Positions 9,012 to 17,610 of a DNA stretch of 64,000 bases are shown piece after piece. The DNA is from Candidatus Didemnitutus sp. Lineage in GTDB: Bacteria > Verrucomicrobiota > Verrucomicrobiia > Opitutales > Opitutaceae. Each line of letters starts with the position of its first letter. The stretch's first letter is position 1. The notes under the pieces were generated by a model. That model made no database searches and was not told the origin of the DNA. It worked only from the letters and a program-made list of their open reading frames with translations. The DNA lies in contig JAHCAY010000001.1 in the NCBI GenBank assembly GCA_019634575.1, positions 3,348,001-3,412,000 on the forward strand, read 5' to 3'. Both the position numbers and the translations under genes were made by a program.

Positions 9012-11237
9012 ATGGAACCTGCGACCAAATTCGACAAGGGCTCGGGCTCTGGCGCCTATCCTTACACCTACTACGGCAGCAATTACGGCGCCGGCTATGG
9101 CGGCTATGGCGCGGCCGGCGGAGAAACCGCCGTCCAGCGTGGCTTTCAGGACTACATGCTCATCTTGCGTGAGCGCGTGTGGTATATCGTGGTGGTCTTT
9201 CTCTTGGTGTTCAGCTCGGTCGCGGTCTACACGTTTACTCGCACCCGCACCTATCTCTCCACCGCCAGCGTTCAGATCTTTCGTCGCGACCCCGTGGTGA
9301 TGCAGGTCCAAGGTGTGGTGGATAACGAAATCCGCTCCGCCGAAGACCTGAACACTCAAGTGAAGGTTCTTGAAAGCTTGGCTATCGTCCAAGCGGTTTC
9401 TGACCGCCTCGCAGGTGAAGATCTGCGGCAGTTCCTCGCGCCCTACCAAAAGTCGGGCGGCGACGACCCGATCTCGGCGGCGACTATTCTCTTCCGCGAT
9501 CGGAAGGTCGTTCCTATCCGCCTCAGCCTAATCATCCAGGTCCAATACGAACACCCCGACCGATTCATTGCTGCCAAGGTCGCGAACCTCTTCCTCGACG
9601 AATTCATCGCGCACAACTCTCGCCTGCGCATCGAAGAGTCCATGAAGGCGGTGGACGAGCTGAAGATCCGCGCCGATCAGCAACGAAAGAAAGTCGAGGA
9701 ACTCGCGCTGTCGTTGCAAGGCTACCGCGAAAAAAACAACTTGGTCTCACTCGACCAGCGCAAGGACATCGTCACCGAGAAACTCAAGGCGCTGAACACT
9801 TACGTCACCCAGACCGACGCGCGGCGCAAAGACGCCGAGGTGCGCTGGAAGCAGGTCCAGGAACGTCGTCAGCCGCTCTCAGGTTTGCTCGATCTACCTT
9901 TCATTTCCAGCCAGTCGCTCATCGCCCAACTCGTCCAGCAGGTCGCGGCCCAAAAAATCGTGATCGCCCAACTGCGCGAGCGCTACCGCGACAAGCACCC
10001 GAAGATGATCGAGGCGATGAACTCCCTCAATCAGATCGAAACGGAGTTGAATCGCGCGCTCACTACCGCCGTCGCGATGACGGAAGCCGACTATCAAACT
10101 GCGGTGCGCAGCGACGAGCAGGCCCGCGCCTCGCTCACTAAGCAGGAATCCGAGTCTCTCGATCTCGACCGCGCCGCCGTCGAATACTCCAACCTCGAGC
10201 GCGACTTGCGCATCAGCGAGCAGCTCCTCGGCAACACTTTGGCGCGCATGAAGGAGACCTCGATGAGCAGCACGATCGAGACCCAGAATGCGCGCATCGT
10301 TGATCGTGCAGCTCCGGCGCTAAAATATTACAAGCCCAACATCCCGCTCAATCTCGCGCTCGGCTTCCTCGGCGGCCTCGCCTTGGGCACTGGCTTTGCC
10401 TTCTTCGTCGCCTACATCGACGACCGCGTGAAGTCCTCCTTCGACATCGAGGGAGTCATTGGTCTGCCGCTCATCGGCATCATTCCCGAGATCAAGCGCA
10501 TGGAGCAGCCGGATAAGGCGCAGATCGTCATCAACAATCAGGACAAGCAGGTTGCCGAAGCCTTCCTCGCGCTCCACTCCAGCTTGCGCCTCAAGGACGA
10601 AAGCAAGAACGCGCAATGCATTCTCACGACCTCCACCATCCCCGGTGAAGGCAAATCCTTCGTCTCGACCAATCTCGCCCTCACCTTCGCCGCCCACGGC
10701 GAGCGCGTCTGTATCGTGGACTGCGATCTTCGAAAGCCGAACGTCCATAAATCGTTCCGCATCGAGAACCTGAAGGGCGTCATCGATGTCTGCGCCGGCA
10801 CTGCCACCATCGACGATGTCGCGGTGAAGAACCTTCACCCAAACCTCGACATCATTCCCGCTGGCGGACGCGCGAAAAATCCGACGCAGATTCTCAACAG
10901 CAAGGGCTTTGAAGTCATGATCGCCGACCTGCGCAAGCGCTACGATCGCGTCTTCTTCGACACGCCGCCGCTCGCCGCCGTCAGCGACTCGCTGATCATC
11001 CTCCCGCTCGTCGACGGTTCGATGTTCACCATCTATTTCAACCGCGTGCGTCGCAAGGCCGCGCAGTTCGCCGCCCGCCGTCTGCTCGAGGTGAATGTCC
11101 CATGCTTCGGCGCCGTGCTCAACGGCCTGAACCTCACCGTCTCGGGCTACTACTACGCGCAATACTACGACAAGTCCTACAAGGACTACTACATCACGAT
11201 GGCGAAGCGCGAAAAGGGCGAAGCCGCCCCGCGCTAA
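9012..11237 (+). CDS. Polysaccharide co-polymerase / tyrosine autokinase, Wzc type
   Basis: 741 residues from ATG 9012, 4 bases after the export gene. Order: a Tyr/Gly-rich N-terminus (7 Tyr in YPYTYYGSNYGAGYGGYG), TM1 near 55-75, a Wzz-type periplasmic domain with long coiled coils (about 180-430), TM2 (LNLALGFLGGLALGTGFAFF), and a BY-kinase domain with Walker A PGEGKS near 543, Walker A' VCIVDCDLRKP and Walker B VFFDTPPL. The C-terminal tail has 8 Tyr within 15 residues (YYYAQYYDKSYKDYY), the expected autophosphorylation cluster. It controls chain length and export together with the Wza-type protein. No glycosyltransferases or polymerase lie in this window, so the biosynthesis genes must be elsewhere. 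Confidence 0.95.
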   Translation: MEPATKFDKGSGSGAYPYTYYGSNYGAGYGGYGAAGGETAVQRGFQDYMLILRERVWYIVVVFLLVFSSVAVYTFTRTRTYLSTASVQIFRRDPVVMQVQGVVDNEIRSAEDLNTQVKVLESLAIVQAVSDRLAGEDLRQFLAPYQKSGGDDPISAATILFRDRKVVPIRLSLIIQVQYEHPDRFIAAKVANLFLDEFIAHNSRLRIEESMKAVDELKIRADQQRKKVEELALSLQGYREKNNLVSLDQRKDIVTEKLKALNTYVTQTDARRKDAEVRWKQVQERRQPLSGLLDLPFISSQSLIAQLVQQVAAQKIVIAQLRERYRDKHPKMIEAMNSLNQIETELNRALTTAVAMTEADYQTAVRSDEQARASLTKQESESLDLDRAAVEYSNLERDLRISEQLLGNTLARMKETSMSSTIETQNARIVDRAAPALKYYKPNIPLNLALGFLGGLALGTGFAFFVAYIDDRVKSSFDIEGVIGLPLIGIIPEIKRMEQPDKAQIVINNQDKQVAEAFLALHSSLRLKDESKNAQCILTTSTIPGEGKSFVSTNLALTFAAHGERVCIVDCDLRKPNVHKSFRIENLKGVIDVCAGTATIDDVAVKNLHPNLDIIPAGGRAKNPTQILNSKGFEVMIADLRKRYDRVFFDTPPLAAVSDSLIILPLVDGSMFTIYFNRVRRKAAQFAARRLLEVNVPCFGAVLNGLNLTVSGYYYAQYYDKSYKDYYITMAKREKGEAAPR

Positions 11238-12229
11238 TGCGCCGCGCGCCGCTTCCCTGCGGCGCGCCGCAACCGATCGTTGATCGCCTCACCCAAAGCA
11301 CCGGCTCGCGCCGGTGCTTTTTCGCAAATGATCCCGGTAAACCTGCCCGCATCAGCCGCGCGGAGCACTGCGTAGAGGGCGCGCGCTGCATCATCCGCAC
11401 CGCCCGATCGCGTCAATGCGAACACGTTCTCGCTCGCCGCAAGGGTAGTCGGACGCCGCCAGTAGATCACGGCCGTTCGCGCCTCCACCTGACGCGGCGC
11501 TTTTGCGACCAAAGCGAACGGCGTGCGCGGACTGTAGTGCTGGTCGAGCAGTCCGGGTGCGAGTGTCCGTTCTCGCGCCTTCTTGCCGATGCGCGCCTTC
11601 ACGCCGGCGTGCGCCAGCGCCGTGCGCAAATCCGTCGCCGAAATCGCTCCTGGCCGCAGCACGACCAGCCGCGCTGGCTCGCTCGCGTCCACGATCGTGG
11701 ATTCCACGCCCACTGCGCAGGCGCCACCGTCCAACACGTGCGGGATGCGTCCGCCCAAACCGTCGAGCACATGCGCTGCGGTCGTCGGGCTGACGTAGCC
11801 GAACGGATTTGCGCTCGGTGCCGCCAACGGCACGCGTGCGAGCTTCAGGAGCTTGCGCGCCAGCGGATGCGCTGGTGCGCGCACCGCGACGGTGTCCTGA
11901 CCTGATGTCACGATTGCCGGCACGCACGTGCGCTTGGGCAGCACCAAGGTGAGTGGCCCCGGCCAAAATGCTTCCGCCAGCACGCGCGCCGCGACGTTGA
12001 ATTCCGCCAGGCGCTCCGCCGCACGTCGGTCCGTCACGTGCACGATCAGCGGGTCGTCCGCCGGCCGGCGCTTGGCCTCGAAAATCCGCCGGCACGCGCG
12101 CGCATCGAGCGCATTGGCCGCGAGCCCGTAGACCGTCTCGGTCGGCATCGCGACGAGCTCGCCGCGCCGCAACGCCATCGCCAGGCGCCGGAGCGCGGCG
12201 GGAGTTGGCGAGTAGACGCGCGTTTTCAT
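11234..12229 (-). CDS. tsaC: L-threonylcarbamoyladenylate synthase (Sua5/YrdC family)
   Basis: 331 residues from ATG 12229. Makes threonylcarbamoyl-AMP from threonine, bicarbonate and ATP for the universal t6A37 tRNA modification. The YrdC domain covers about residues 10-190: PTETVYGLAANA, the KRRPADDPLIVHV block, the PSANPFGYVSPT motif and GVESTIVD. The C-terminal ~110 residues form the extra Sua5 domain (APGLLDQHYSPRTPF linker), so this is the long Sua5 form rather than the short E. coli TsaC. A longer reading from 12268 runs through the rpsR terminator and is unlikely. Convergent with the Wzc-type gene by 4 bases. Confidence 0.94.
   Translation of the reverse strand: MKTRVYSPTPAALRRLAMALRRGELVAMPTETVYGLAANALDARACRRIFEAKRRPADDPLIVHVTDRRAAERLAEFNVAARVLAEAFWPGPLTLVLPKRTCVPAIVTSGQDTVAVRAPAHPLARKLLKLARVPLAAPSANPFGYVSPTTAAHVLDGLGGRIPHVLDGGACAVGVESTIVDASEPARLVVLRPGAISATDLRTALAHAGVKARIGKKARERTLAPGLLDQHYSPRTPFALVAKAPRQVEARTAVIYWRRPTTLAASENVFALTRSGGADDAARALYAVLRAADAGRFTGIICEKAPARAGALGEAINDRLRRAAGKRRAAH
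11295..11322 (+). terminator. Rho-independent terminator of the exopolysaccharide operon, inside the tsaC coding region
   Basis: Perfect 11-bp stem AAAGCACCGGC / GCCGGTGCTTT with loop TCGC and a TTTTT end, 57 bases after the Wzc-type stop codon. The same bases encode KAPARAGA near the C-terminus of the convergent tsaC gene. Confidence 0.85.
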
Positions 12230-12235
12230 TCGACC

Positions 12236-12265
12236 AAACAAAAAGCCGGAGCGCTTGCTCCGGCT
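12236..12265 (-). terminator. Rho-independent terminator of rpsR
   Basis: On the minus strand AGCCGGAGC-AAGC-GCTCCGGCT is followed by TTTTGTTT. It lies 28 bases beyond the rpsR stop and just before the tsaC start. Confidence 0.88.
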
Positions 12266-12292
12266 CAATGCGAAAGGAGGACGAGCTCCGGC

Positions 12293-12484
12293 TTACTGCA
12301 TCACCAGCATCTGGCGCGCGCGCTTGATTTTGCGCGTCACCTCACGCTGCTGCTTGGCCGACATGCCGGTATACTTGCGGGGGAGAATCTTGCCCGTGTC
12401 AGTGATGTAACGGGACATCAGCTGCGGTTGGGTCATCGGAATCTCTTCCGGCTTGAGGCTCTGTTGCTTCTGTTCGGTGCTCAT
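12293..12484 (-). CDS. rpsR: 30S ribosomal protein S18
   Basis: 63 residues from ATG 12484. The core [18 protein letters not shown] followed by [20 protein letters not shown] is the S18 signature region. An upstream in-frame start at 12541 would add non-family residues. The protein is a primary 30S platform protein that pairs with S6. It is encoded alone here, away from rpsF, ssb and rplI that often accompany it, with its own terminator. The N-terminus is short and has no zinc-binding Cys residues. Confidence 0.95.
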   Translation of the reverse strand: MSTEQKQQSLKPEEIPMTQPQLMSRYITDTGKILPRKYTGMSAKQQREVTRKIKRARQMLVMQ

Positions 12485-12590
12485 GGAGATTGGAAAAGGG
12501 GACGAGATGTTGCTTCCAGCCCTCCCGCTGTCAACGGGCATTTTTAGCTTTGCGAGCCGCCGTCGGCATGCCTTCCCTGCCCGAGGATTA

Positions 12591-12666
12591 GTCCCCGTAG
12601 CTCAACTGGATAGAGCAGCGGTTTCCTAAACCGCGCATCCCGGTTCAAGTCCGGGCGGGGGCGCCA
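12591..12666 (+). tRNA. tRNA-Arg (anticodon CCT)
   Basis: 76-nt cloverleaf. Acceptor stem GTCCCCG / CGGGGGC with one T-G pair, anticodon stem GCGGT/ACCGC with loop TTCCTAA (anticodon CCT, reads AGG), T arm CCCGG-TTCAAGT-CCGGG, and an encoded CCA end. Confidence 0.96.
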
Positions 12667-12675
12667 GCTCGCATC

Positions 12676-13284
12676 TCACATTCCGCTGCGGAACGTGCGA
12701 TGGTCCACGATCCCGCTGGTGCGCACGCTGCGCAGTGCCGCGCCATACGCGCCGAGCACGCGCAAAGCATAGCGCAGCCGCGCGCGGATCGTCGCGTCTT
12801 CCTTCGCGACGCCGTCTGCGCCGTCGGGCGCGTTCAAGTTCCCTTCCACGTGCTGCACGATCACATGCTCGGGAATCCACGCGAGCCGGTTGTTCTTCGT
12901 GCCGCTCATGCGCAGCTCGGCCACCGGATAACTGCCGCCGCGTCCGGCCGAGACCGTCACGATCAGCCCGGGCTTATGACCGATTTCATCGGCCGAGCAA
13001 TTCATCAGGAAATTCTTCACGCCCGGCGTCACCATGCCGTTCCACTCAGGCGTCACGACGACGAGCGCATCCGCGGCCTTCAGCTCGCGTGCGATCGGCT
13101 CCCAGAGCTCGTCCGGCGCACCACCAGTCGTTTCGTCCCAGAGCGGCAGCGGATTACCACTGAGGCTGTAGAGAAAAACCTCCGCGCCCGCGACCTCCTG
13201 CGGCAACGCCGCGGCGACGTATTTCGCGACCTTCAACGACTGCGCTTCCACGCGATGGCTGCCGCTCAGCACGAAAAATTTCAT
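12676..13284 (-). CDS. NAD(P)H-dependent FMN reductase family protein
   Basis: 202 residues from ATG 13284; the open frame extends far upstream but only as antisense to aroC. Flavodoxin-like fold: the FMN phosphate loop is [17 protein letters not shown] at residues 5-21, followed by the [17 protein letters not shown] block that binds the isoalloxazine (family pattern PEYN) and [16 protein letters not shown]. Predicted to reduce FMN or quinones with NAD(P)H in the cytoplasm. It begins 61 bases from the divergent aroC start. Its stop is only 10 bases from the tRNA-Arg 3' end on the opposite strand. Confidence 0.88.
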   Translation of the reverse strand: MKFFVLSGSHRVEAQSLKVAKYVAAALPQEVAGAEVFLYSLSGNPLPLWDETTGGAPDELWEPIARELKAADALVVVTPEWNGMVTPGVKNFLMNCSADEIGHKPGLIVTVSAGRGGSYPVAELRMSGTKNNRLAWIPEHVIVQHVEGNLNAPDGADGVAKEDATIRARLRYALRVLGAYGAALRSVRTSGIVDHRTFRSGM

Positions 13285-13344
13285 GCGGCGGACGATGCCC
13301 AGCCGGGGCTTGCTTGCAAGCGACCTTCGCCCAACCTGTCCGGC

Positions 13345-14436
13345 GTGCCCAACTCGTTCGGCAAACTCTTCACCATCTCGACTTGGGGCGAGAGCCACGG
13401 CCCGTCCGTCGGCGTCGTGATCGACGGCTGCCCGCCGCGCTTGCCGCTCATCGCGGACGACATCCAAGCCGACCTCGACCGCCGCCGCCCGGGCCAGAGC
13501 GACATCACCACGCCGCGCAAGGAGGAGGACAAAATCGAATTTCTCTCCGGCCTCTTCGAGGGCGTCACCACCGGTCAGCCGCTCGCCATGCTCGTGCGCA
13601 ACGCCGACGCCCGCTCGTCCGCCTACGACGAGATGAAGACCAAGTTCCGTCCGTCGCACGCCGACTTCACCTATCAAACCAAGTTCGGCCTGCGCGATCA
13701 CCGCGGCGGCGGCCGCTCCTCCGCCCGCGAGACCATCGGCCGCGTCGCCGCCGGCGCCGTGGCGCGCAAGATCCTCTCGCTCGCCGGCAAGGTCGAGATC
13801 CGCGCCTTCGTCACGCACATTCACCACGTCGCTGCGCCGTCGCTCGACCATTTTCCGACGCTCGCCGAAGTGGAGGCCAATACCGTCCGTTGCCCGCACG
13901 GACCGACCGCCGAGAAGATGATCGCGACCATCAAGCAGGCGCGCTCCGAGGGCGACTCCGTCGGCGGCATCATCGAGTGTCGCGTGCGCGGCGTCCCCGC
14001 CGGGCTCGGCGAACCCGTCTTCGATCGCCTCGAGGCCGACCTCGCGAAGGCGATGCTCTCGCTCCCGGCGACGAAAGGTTTCGAGATCGGCAGCGGCTTC
14101 ACCGGCACGCTCCTGAAAGGCTCGCAACACAACGACGCCTTCGTCGCCAAACGCGGCAAGGTCCGCACCGCCACCAACAAATCCGGCGGCGTGCAAGGCG
14201 GCATTAGCAACGGCGAGGAACTCGTCTTTCGCGTCGCCTTCAAACCCACCGCCACGATCATGCAGGCGCAGCAAACCGTGGATATCTACGGTGCGCCGAC
14301 CGAGCTCCAAGGCCGCGGTCGCCACGATCCGTGCGTCGTCCCGCGCGCCGTCGTCATCGTCGAAGCCATGACCGCGCTCGTGCTCGTCGATCACTGGATG
14401 CGCCACGCGGCGCAAAACCAGACCTTCAAGTTCTGA
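13345..14436 (+). CDS. aroC: Chorismate synthase
   Basis: 363 residues from GTG 13345 (reads [19 protein letters not shown]); the open frame extends upstream as antisense to the FMN reductase. Catalyses loss of phosphate from EPSP to give chorismate, last step of the shikimate pathway, with reduced FMN. Family signatures: [37 protein letters not shown] with the conserved [10 protein letters not shown], and [10 protein letters not shown]. Length is normal. The divergent FMN reductase next door could in principle supply reduced flavin, an inference from position. Confidence 0.96.
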   Translation: MPNSFGKLFTISTWGESHGPSVGVVIDGCPPRLPLIADDIQADLDRRRPGQSDITTPRKEEDKIEFLSGLFEGVTTGQPLAMLVRNADARSSAYDEMKTKFRPSHADFTYQTKFGLRDHRGGGRSSARETIGRVAAGAVARKILSLAGKVEIRAFVTHIHHVAAPSLDHFPTLAEVEANTVRCPHGPTAEKMIATIKQARSEGDSVGGIIECRVRGVPAGLGEPVFDRLEADLAKAMLSLPATKGFEIGSGFTGTLLKGSQHNDAFVAKRGKVRTATNKSGGVQGGISNGEELVFRVAFKPTATIMQAQQTVDIYGAPTELQGRGRHDPCVVPRAVVIVEAMTALVLVDHWMRHAAQNQTFKF

Positions 14437-14474
14437 CTTGTCGGGCCCGCGCGCCCGCATTCGTTCCGCTCGCG

Positions 14475-15230
14475 ATGAGTTATTCCGCCGCCATCTACTT
14501 CATCCTCGGCACGCCCGGCTCGGGCCGCCGAAGCATCGTGCTCGACCTCATCGAAAACGGCCTCGCGCCCGACGAGCCGGCGCTCGTCCTCCTCGCGCAA
14601 ACCGAGGCCGCCGATCCGGCCGACGAAAAATTTATCACACGCGCCAATCTCGAAGTGCGTCGCTGGTCCTGGGACGGCAAGGAGCTGCCTGACCAAGCGC
14701 TGCCCGAGCGCGGCGCCGTTTTCTTCGTCGCCGAGTCGCGCGGCGACCCGATGACGCAACTCGAGTTGTTCAAACCCTGGCTCGATCGCCACCACGTCGA
14801 GCTCGCGCGCGTGTTCACTGTGGTCGATTGCCAGCTCGCCGAGAAACAGCCGCCGCTCGCGGCGTGGTTCGACGCCTGCATCTATTTCTCCGACGTCGTC
14901 TTCCTGACCAAGCGCGAGGGCGTCGCGAACAAATGGCTGAGCGCTTTCATCCGCCGCTACGAAGATCAGTTTTATCCGGCGCACTTCATCCAGGTGAAAA
15001 AAGGCGGCCTGCCGAATCCCGCCATCGTGCTCGACGCGACGCCGCGCCGCGTCGCGCAATATTTCGAACAGATCGAGGACCTCTCCGGCATCGAAATCGA
15101 AACCGACGATGATGAAGAGGACGCCGAGGAGGACGACGCCGCGCCGAAACCCGAGCCCTATTTCGAGCGCAACCGCAGCGGTCGCCGCGTCAAGGAACTG
15201 CCCGACCTCCGCAACTACCTCCCGAGTTGA
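14475..15230 (+). CDS. CobW/P47K-like GTPase-fold protein with degenerate P-loop
   Basis: 251 residues from ATG 14475, 38 bases after aroC. The N-terminal strand-loop YFILGTPGSGRRSIVLDLI resembles the CobW/G3E P-loop, but the GxxxxGK[ST] motif reads GTPGSGRR, so both the phosphate-binding Lys and the Ser/Thr are replaced by Arg. Later parts fit the same fold: AVFFVAESRGDPMTQL, VFTVVDCQ and VVFLTKREGVANKW (position of NKxD). The C-terminus has an acidic run (about 13 Asp/Glu) followed by a basic tail. Family members are metal-chaperone GTPases; with this P-loop nucleotide binding is doubtful. Assignment is moderate. Confidence 0.65.
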   Translation: MSYSAAIYFILGTPGSGRRSIVLDLIENGLAPDEPALVLLAQTEAADPADEKFITRANLEVRRWSWDGKELPDQALPERGAVFFVAESRGDPMTQLELFKPWLDRHHVELARVFTVVDCQLAEKQPPLAAWFDACIYFSDVVFLTKREGVANKWLSAFIRRYEDQFYPAHFIQVKKGGLPNPAIVLDATPRRVAQYFEQIEDLSGIEIETDDDEEDAEEDDAAPKPEPYFERNRSGRRVKELPDLRNYLPS

Positions 15231-15269
15231 GGCGGCCCGCGACCTCCGGGCGCGGGTGGGGCCTTGGCC

Positions 15270-16238
15270 TCACTGCACCCGCGCCGTGAAATACTCCAGC
15301 CGCACGCGCGGCGCCACCACCGCGAGCACCGCCTCCGTCGCGCTCCGCTGACTCGCCAGCGTCGGCACTTCCACGAGCACGGCACGCTTCACGCGCCGCG
15401 GCACACCGAGCGGAGAATTCGTGTGCGCGAACGCCAGCACCGATTCCAGCGGCGAGAAACTCGGATTGTAGGCCGCGTTGCCTGCGTAGCGTCCCGCGCA
15501 AACCGCGCTGTCCGCGAATTGCAACGCCACACCCGCAAATTGTCCCGCCGCGTCGGTCGGGTAGGGCGCGTAGCTGCGCCGCGCCGCGTCGAGCGCCGCC
15601 ATGACCACGGCATCCCGCGAACCGCGTCCCGCGAGGGCCAGCGTCGGCGCTGCGAGCGCCGGGTCCATCAAGCCGCCCTTGATGTCGAGGTCGGTCGGAC
15701 CGAACGAGCGTGGCAACAGCTTGGCGAGCGGCGTCGCGTCGAAGCCGCGCTGCGTCTTTGCCGGCAGCAGCACGGAGAGCTTCGCGGCGGTGCTGAGTTC
15801 ATTGAGAAATTGCCGGCAATAACCGCACGGCGCCGCCGTCACAGCGAGCAGCGACAGTCCGCGCTCGCCATGCAGCCACGCGTTATTCGTCGCGCACTGC
15901 TCGGCGTGGATGGTGAAGCTCAGTGCCACGCCCTCGAACTCGTAATTCGCGCCGAGATACAACACCGGGCTCTTCCCGCGCGCGGCCGGCAAACCCGCCG
16001 CCACCGCGCCGACGCGGAAATGCGACACCGGCACCACCGCGTAATGTTGCGCGAGCGGCAATAGCCGCATCATCGCCGCACCGAGATCGCCGCCCACGCT
16101 CGCGCGCACGCGGTCGACGAGCGCCGGAGCGACCACGCCGCCGGTCTCCCAGAGCGCGTCGAGTTCGGCGCGCAGCGCGGCCGGGAAACTCGCAATCGCC
16201 TGCTGCCACGAAGTGGGACGGGAAACGCGTTGGCTCAT
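15270..16238 (-). CDS. cdd: Cytidine deaminase (homodimeric type)
   Basis: 322 residues from ATG 16238. Hydrolytic deamination of cytidine and deoxycytidine to uridines for pyrimidine salvage. The N-terminal catalytic domain shows the zinc site HAEQ (catalytic Glu) and PCGYCRQF; the C-terminal ~130 residues (SRDAVVMAALDAARRSYAPY onward) repeat the fold without zinc ligands, as in the E. coli-type dimeric enzyme. Length is slightly above E. coli Cdd. A pyrimidine nucleoside phosphorylase, which acts in the same salvage route, lies 37 kb away at 53447. Confidence 0.93.
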   Translation of the reverse strand: MSQRVSRPTSWQQAIASFPAALRAELDALWETGGVVAPALVDRVRASVGGDLGAAMMRLLPLAQHYAVVPVSHFRVGAVAAGLPAARGKSPVLYLGANYEFEGVALSFTIHAEQCATNNAWLHGERGLSLLAVTAAPCGYCRQFLNELSTAAKLSVLLPAKTQRGFDATPLAKLLPRSFGPTDLDIKGGLMDPALAAPTLALAGRGSRDAVVMAALDAARRSYAPYPTDAAGQFAGVALQFADSAVCAGRYAGNAAYNPSFSPLESVLAFAHTNSPLGVPRRVKRAVLVEVPTLASQRSATEAVLAVVAPRVRLEYFTARVQ

Positions 16239-16356
16239 GCGCGCAGTCAACCCTTCGCGCGCTCGCCGGTCAACGTCCCGTCGCGCGCGGCCGGTGTGGA
16301 TTTCCTTGCCCGGATTTCGGCCGCGGACTTGCGCCAGCCGCGACTAGGCTTAGAGC

Positions 16357-17445
16357 ATGATCCAGCTCGACCACTCCGTGCCCCAAAACGCCGCCACGCA
16401 CACCTTGCCGAACTTCCGCACGATGTATCGCGCGGTCCGTCGGCGCGACCCGGCCTACGAAGGCGTGTTCTTCACCGGCGTGAAAACCACCGGCATCTTC
16501 TGCCGCCCGACCTGCCGCGCGAAATTTCCCAAGGAGCAGAACGTCGAGTTTTTCCCGTCCGTGAACGAGGCGCTTCACGGCGGCTACCGTCCGTGCCGCC
16601 TCTGCAAGCCGATGGATGCGACGCGCCCGGTGCCCGCGCTCGTCGAGCGGCTGCGTCGCGCCGTCGAGTCCGCGCAAGACGGTCGCGTGACCGACAAGGA
16701 TCTTGTCGCACTGAAGATTGAGCCCTCCACTGCGCGCCGCCAATTCAAGGCCTACTACGGCATGACCTTCCACGCCTACCAGCGCGCCCGCCGCATGGGT
16801 CTCGCGTTGCACGGCCTGAAGTCCGGCCAGCCCGTCGTCGAGGCGCAGCTCGCCACCGGCTACGAGTCCACCAGCGGCTTCCGCGACGCGTTCGCGCGAC
16901 TCTTCGGCCAGCCGCCGCGCGACGCCGCGACAAAGCACTGCCTGCTCGGCCGCCGTATCGAAACGCCGCTCGGCACGATGGTCGCACTCGCCGACGACGC
17001 AGGCCTGCGTTTGCTCGAATTCGTCGACCGCCGCGGTCTCGAGCGTGAGATCGAGCAGCTCCGCCGCCGGCTGAAATGCGTCATCGTCCCCGGTGACCAT
17101 CCGACGCTCGAGGCGACCGCCGCGCAGCTCGCGCGGTATTTCGCCGGCGAGGCGTTGAATTTCGATCTGCCGCTCGCGCCGGTCGGTTCTGATTTTCAGC
17201 AAAAGGTCTGGGCCGAGCTCCGTCGCATCCCGCCGGGGCGCACGCGTAGTTACCTGGAAATGGCGCGGCGTGTCGGCGTGCCGAAGGCCGCCCGCGCCAT
17301 CGGTCGCGCCAACGGCTCGAACAACGTGGCGCTCGTCATCCCGTGTCATCGCGTGATCAACGCCGACGGTTCGCTCTGCGGCTACGCCGGCGGTCTCTGG
17401 CGCAAGCAGCGTCTGCTCGAGCACGAGCGCAAGCATCTGCGCTGA
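16357..17445 (+). CDS. ada: Bifunctional Ada: methylphosphotriester / O6-methylguanine-DNA methyltransferase and regulator
   Basis: 362 residues. Three domains in order: Ada zinc-binding domain with four Cys (FCRPTC and CRLC; the first Cys accepts methyl from phosphotriesters), an AraC-type HTH (about residues 95-190, ending FRDAFARLFGQPPRDA), and the MGMT domain with PCHRVI active-site Cys plus the preceding GRANGSNN. In the model system methylation of the N-terminal Cys turns Ada into an activator of its own gene. All catalytic residues are present. Stands alone, 118 bases from the divergent cdd. Confidence 0.95.
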   Translation: MIQLDHSVPQNAATHTLPNFRTMYRAVRRRDPAYEGVFFTGVKTTGIFCRPTCRAKFPKEQNVEFFPSVNEALHGGYRPCRLCKPMDATRPVPALVERLRRAVESAQDGRVTDKDLVALKIEPSTARRQFKAYYGMTFHAYQRARRMGLALHGLKSGQPVVEAQLATGYESTSGFRDAFARLFGQPPRDAATKHCLLGRRIETPLGTMVALADDAGLRLLEFVDRRGLEREIEQLRRRLKCVIVPGDHPTLEATAAQLARYFAGEALNFDLPLAPVGSDFQQKVWAELRRIPPGRTRSYLEMARRVGVPKAARAIGRANGSNNVALVIPCHRVINADGSLCGYAGGLWRKQRLLEHERKHLR

Positions 17446-17505
17446 CTGTGGCTGGCTTGGGCGCATAGCGCGACAGCGGGGCTGCCATTTAGCCGGCGCG
17501 CTGGC

Positions 17506-17531
17506 GTAACAGCCTTGTTACGGTCCGTTAC
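17506..17531. promoter_or_regulatory. Candidate operator A1 (GTAAC-N6-GTTAC plus a third half-site)
   Basis: GTAAC at 17506 and GTTAC at 17517 form a 16-bp inverted repeat (GTAACA-GCCT-TGTTAC), with another GTTAC at 17527. Half-sites are spaced 11 and 10 bases, one helical turn. It lies 105 bases before the copy A DUF3570 start. The same 16-bp pattern recurs at 25048 and 30840. Confidence 0.6.
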
Positions 17532-17610
17532 TTTTCGCGCGAGGCGCCTGCGCAACAGTGCGCGTGCTGCCGCGCGCTCCGTTCTCCGGCGGCAGGAAAC
17601 ACCTCCCGCG

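Noticed and set aside
13285..14460. Upstream extension of the FMN reductase frame
   Set aside because: It is antisense to aroC and the flavodoxin-like fold starts at [10 protein letters not shown] (13284).
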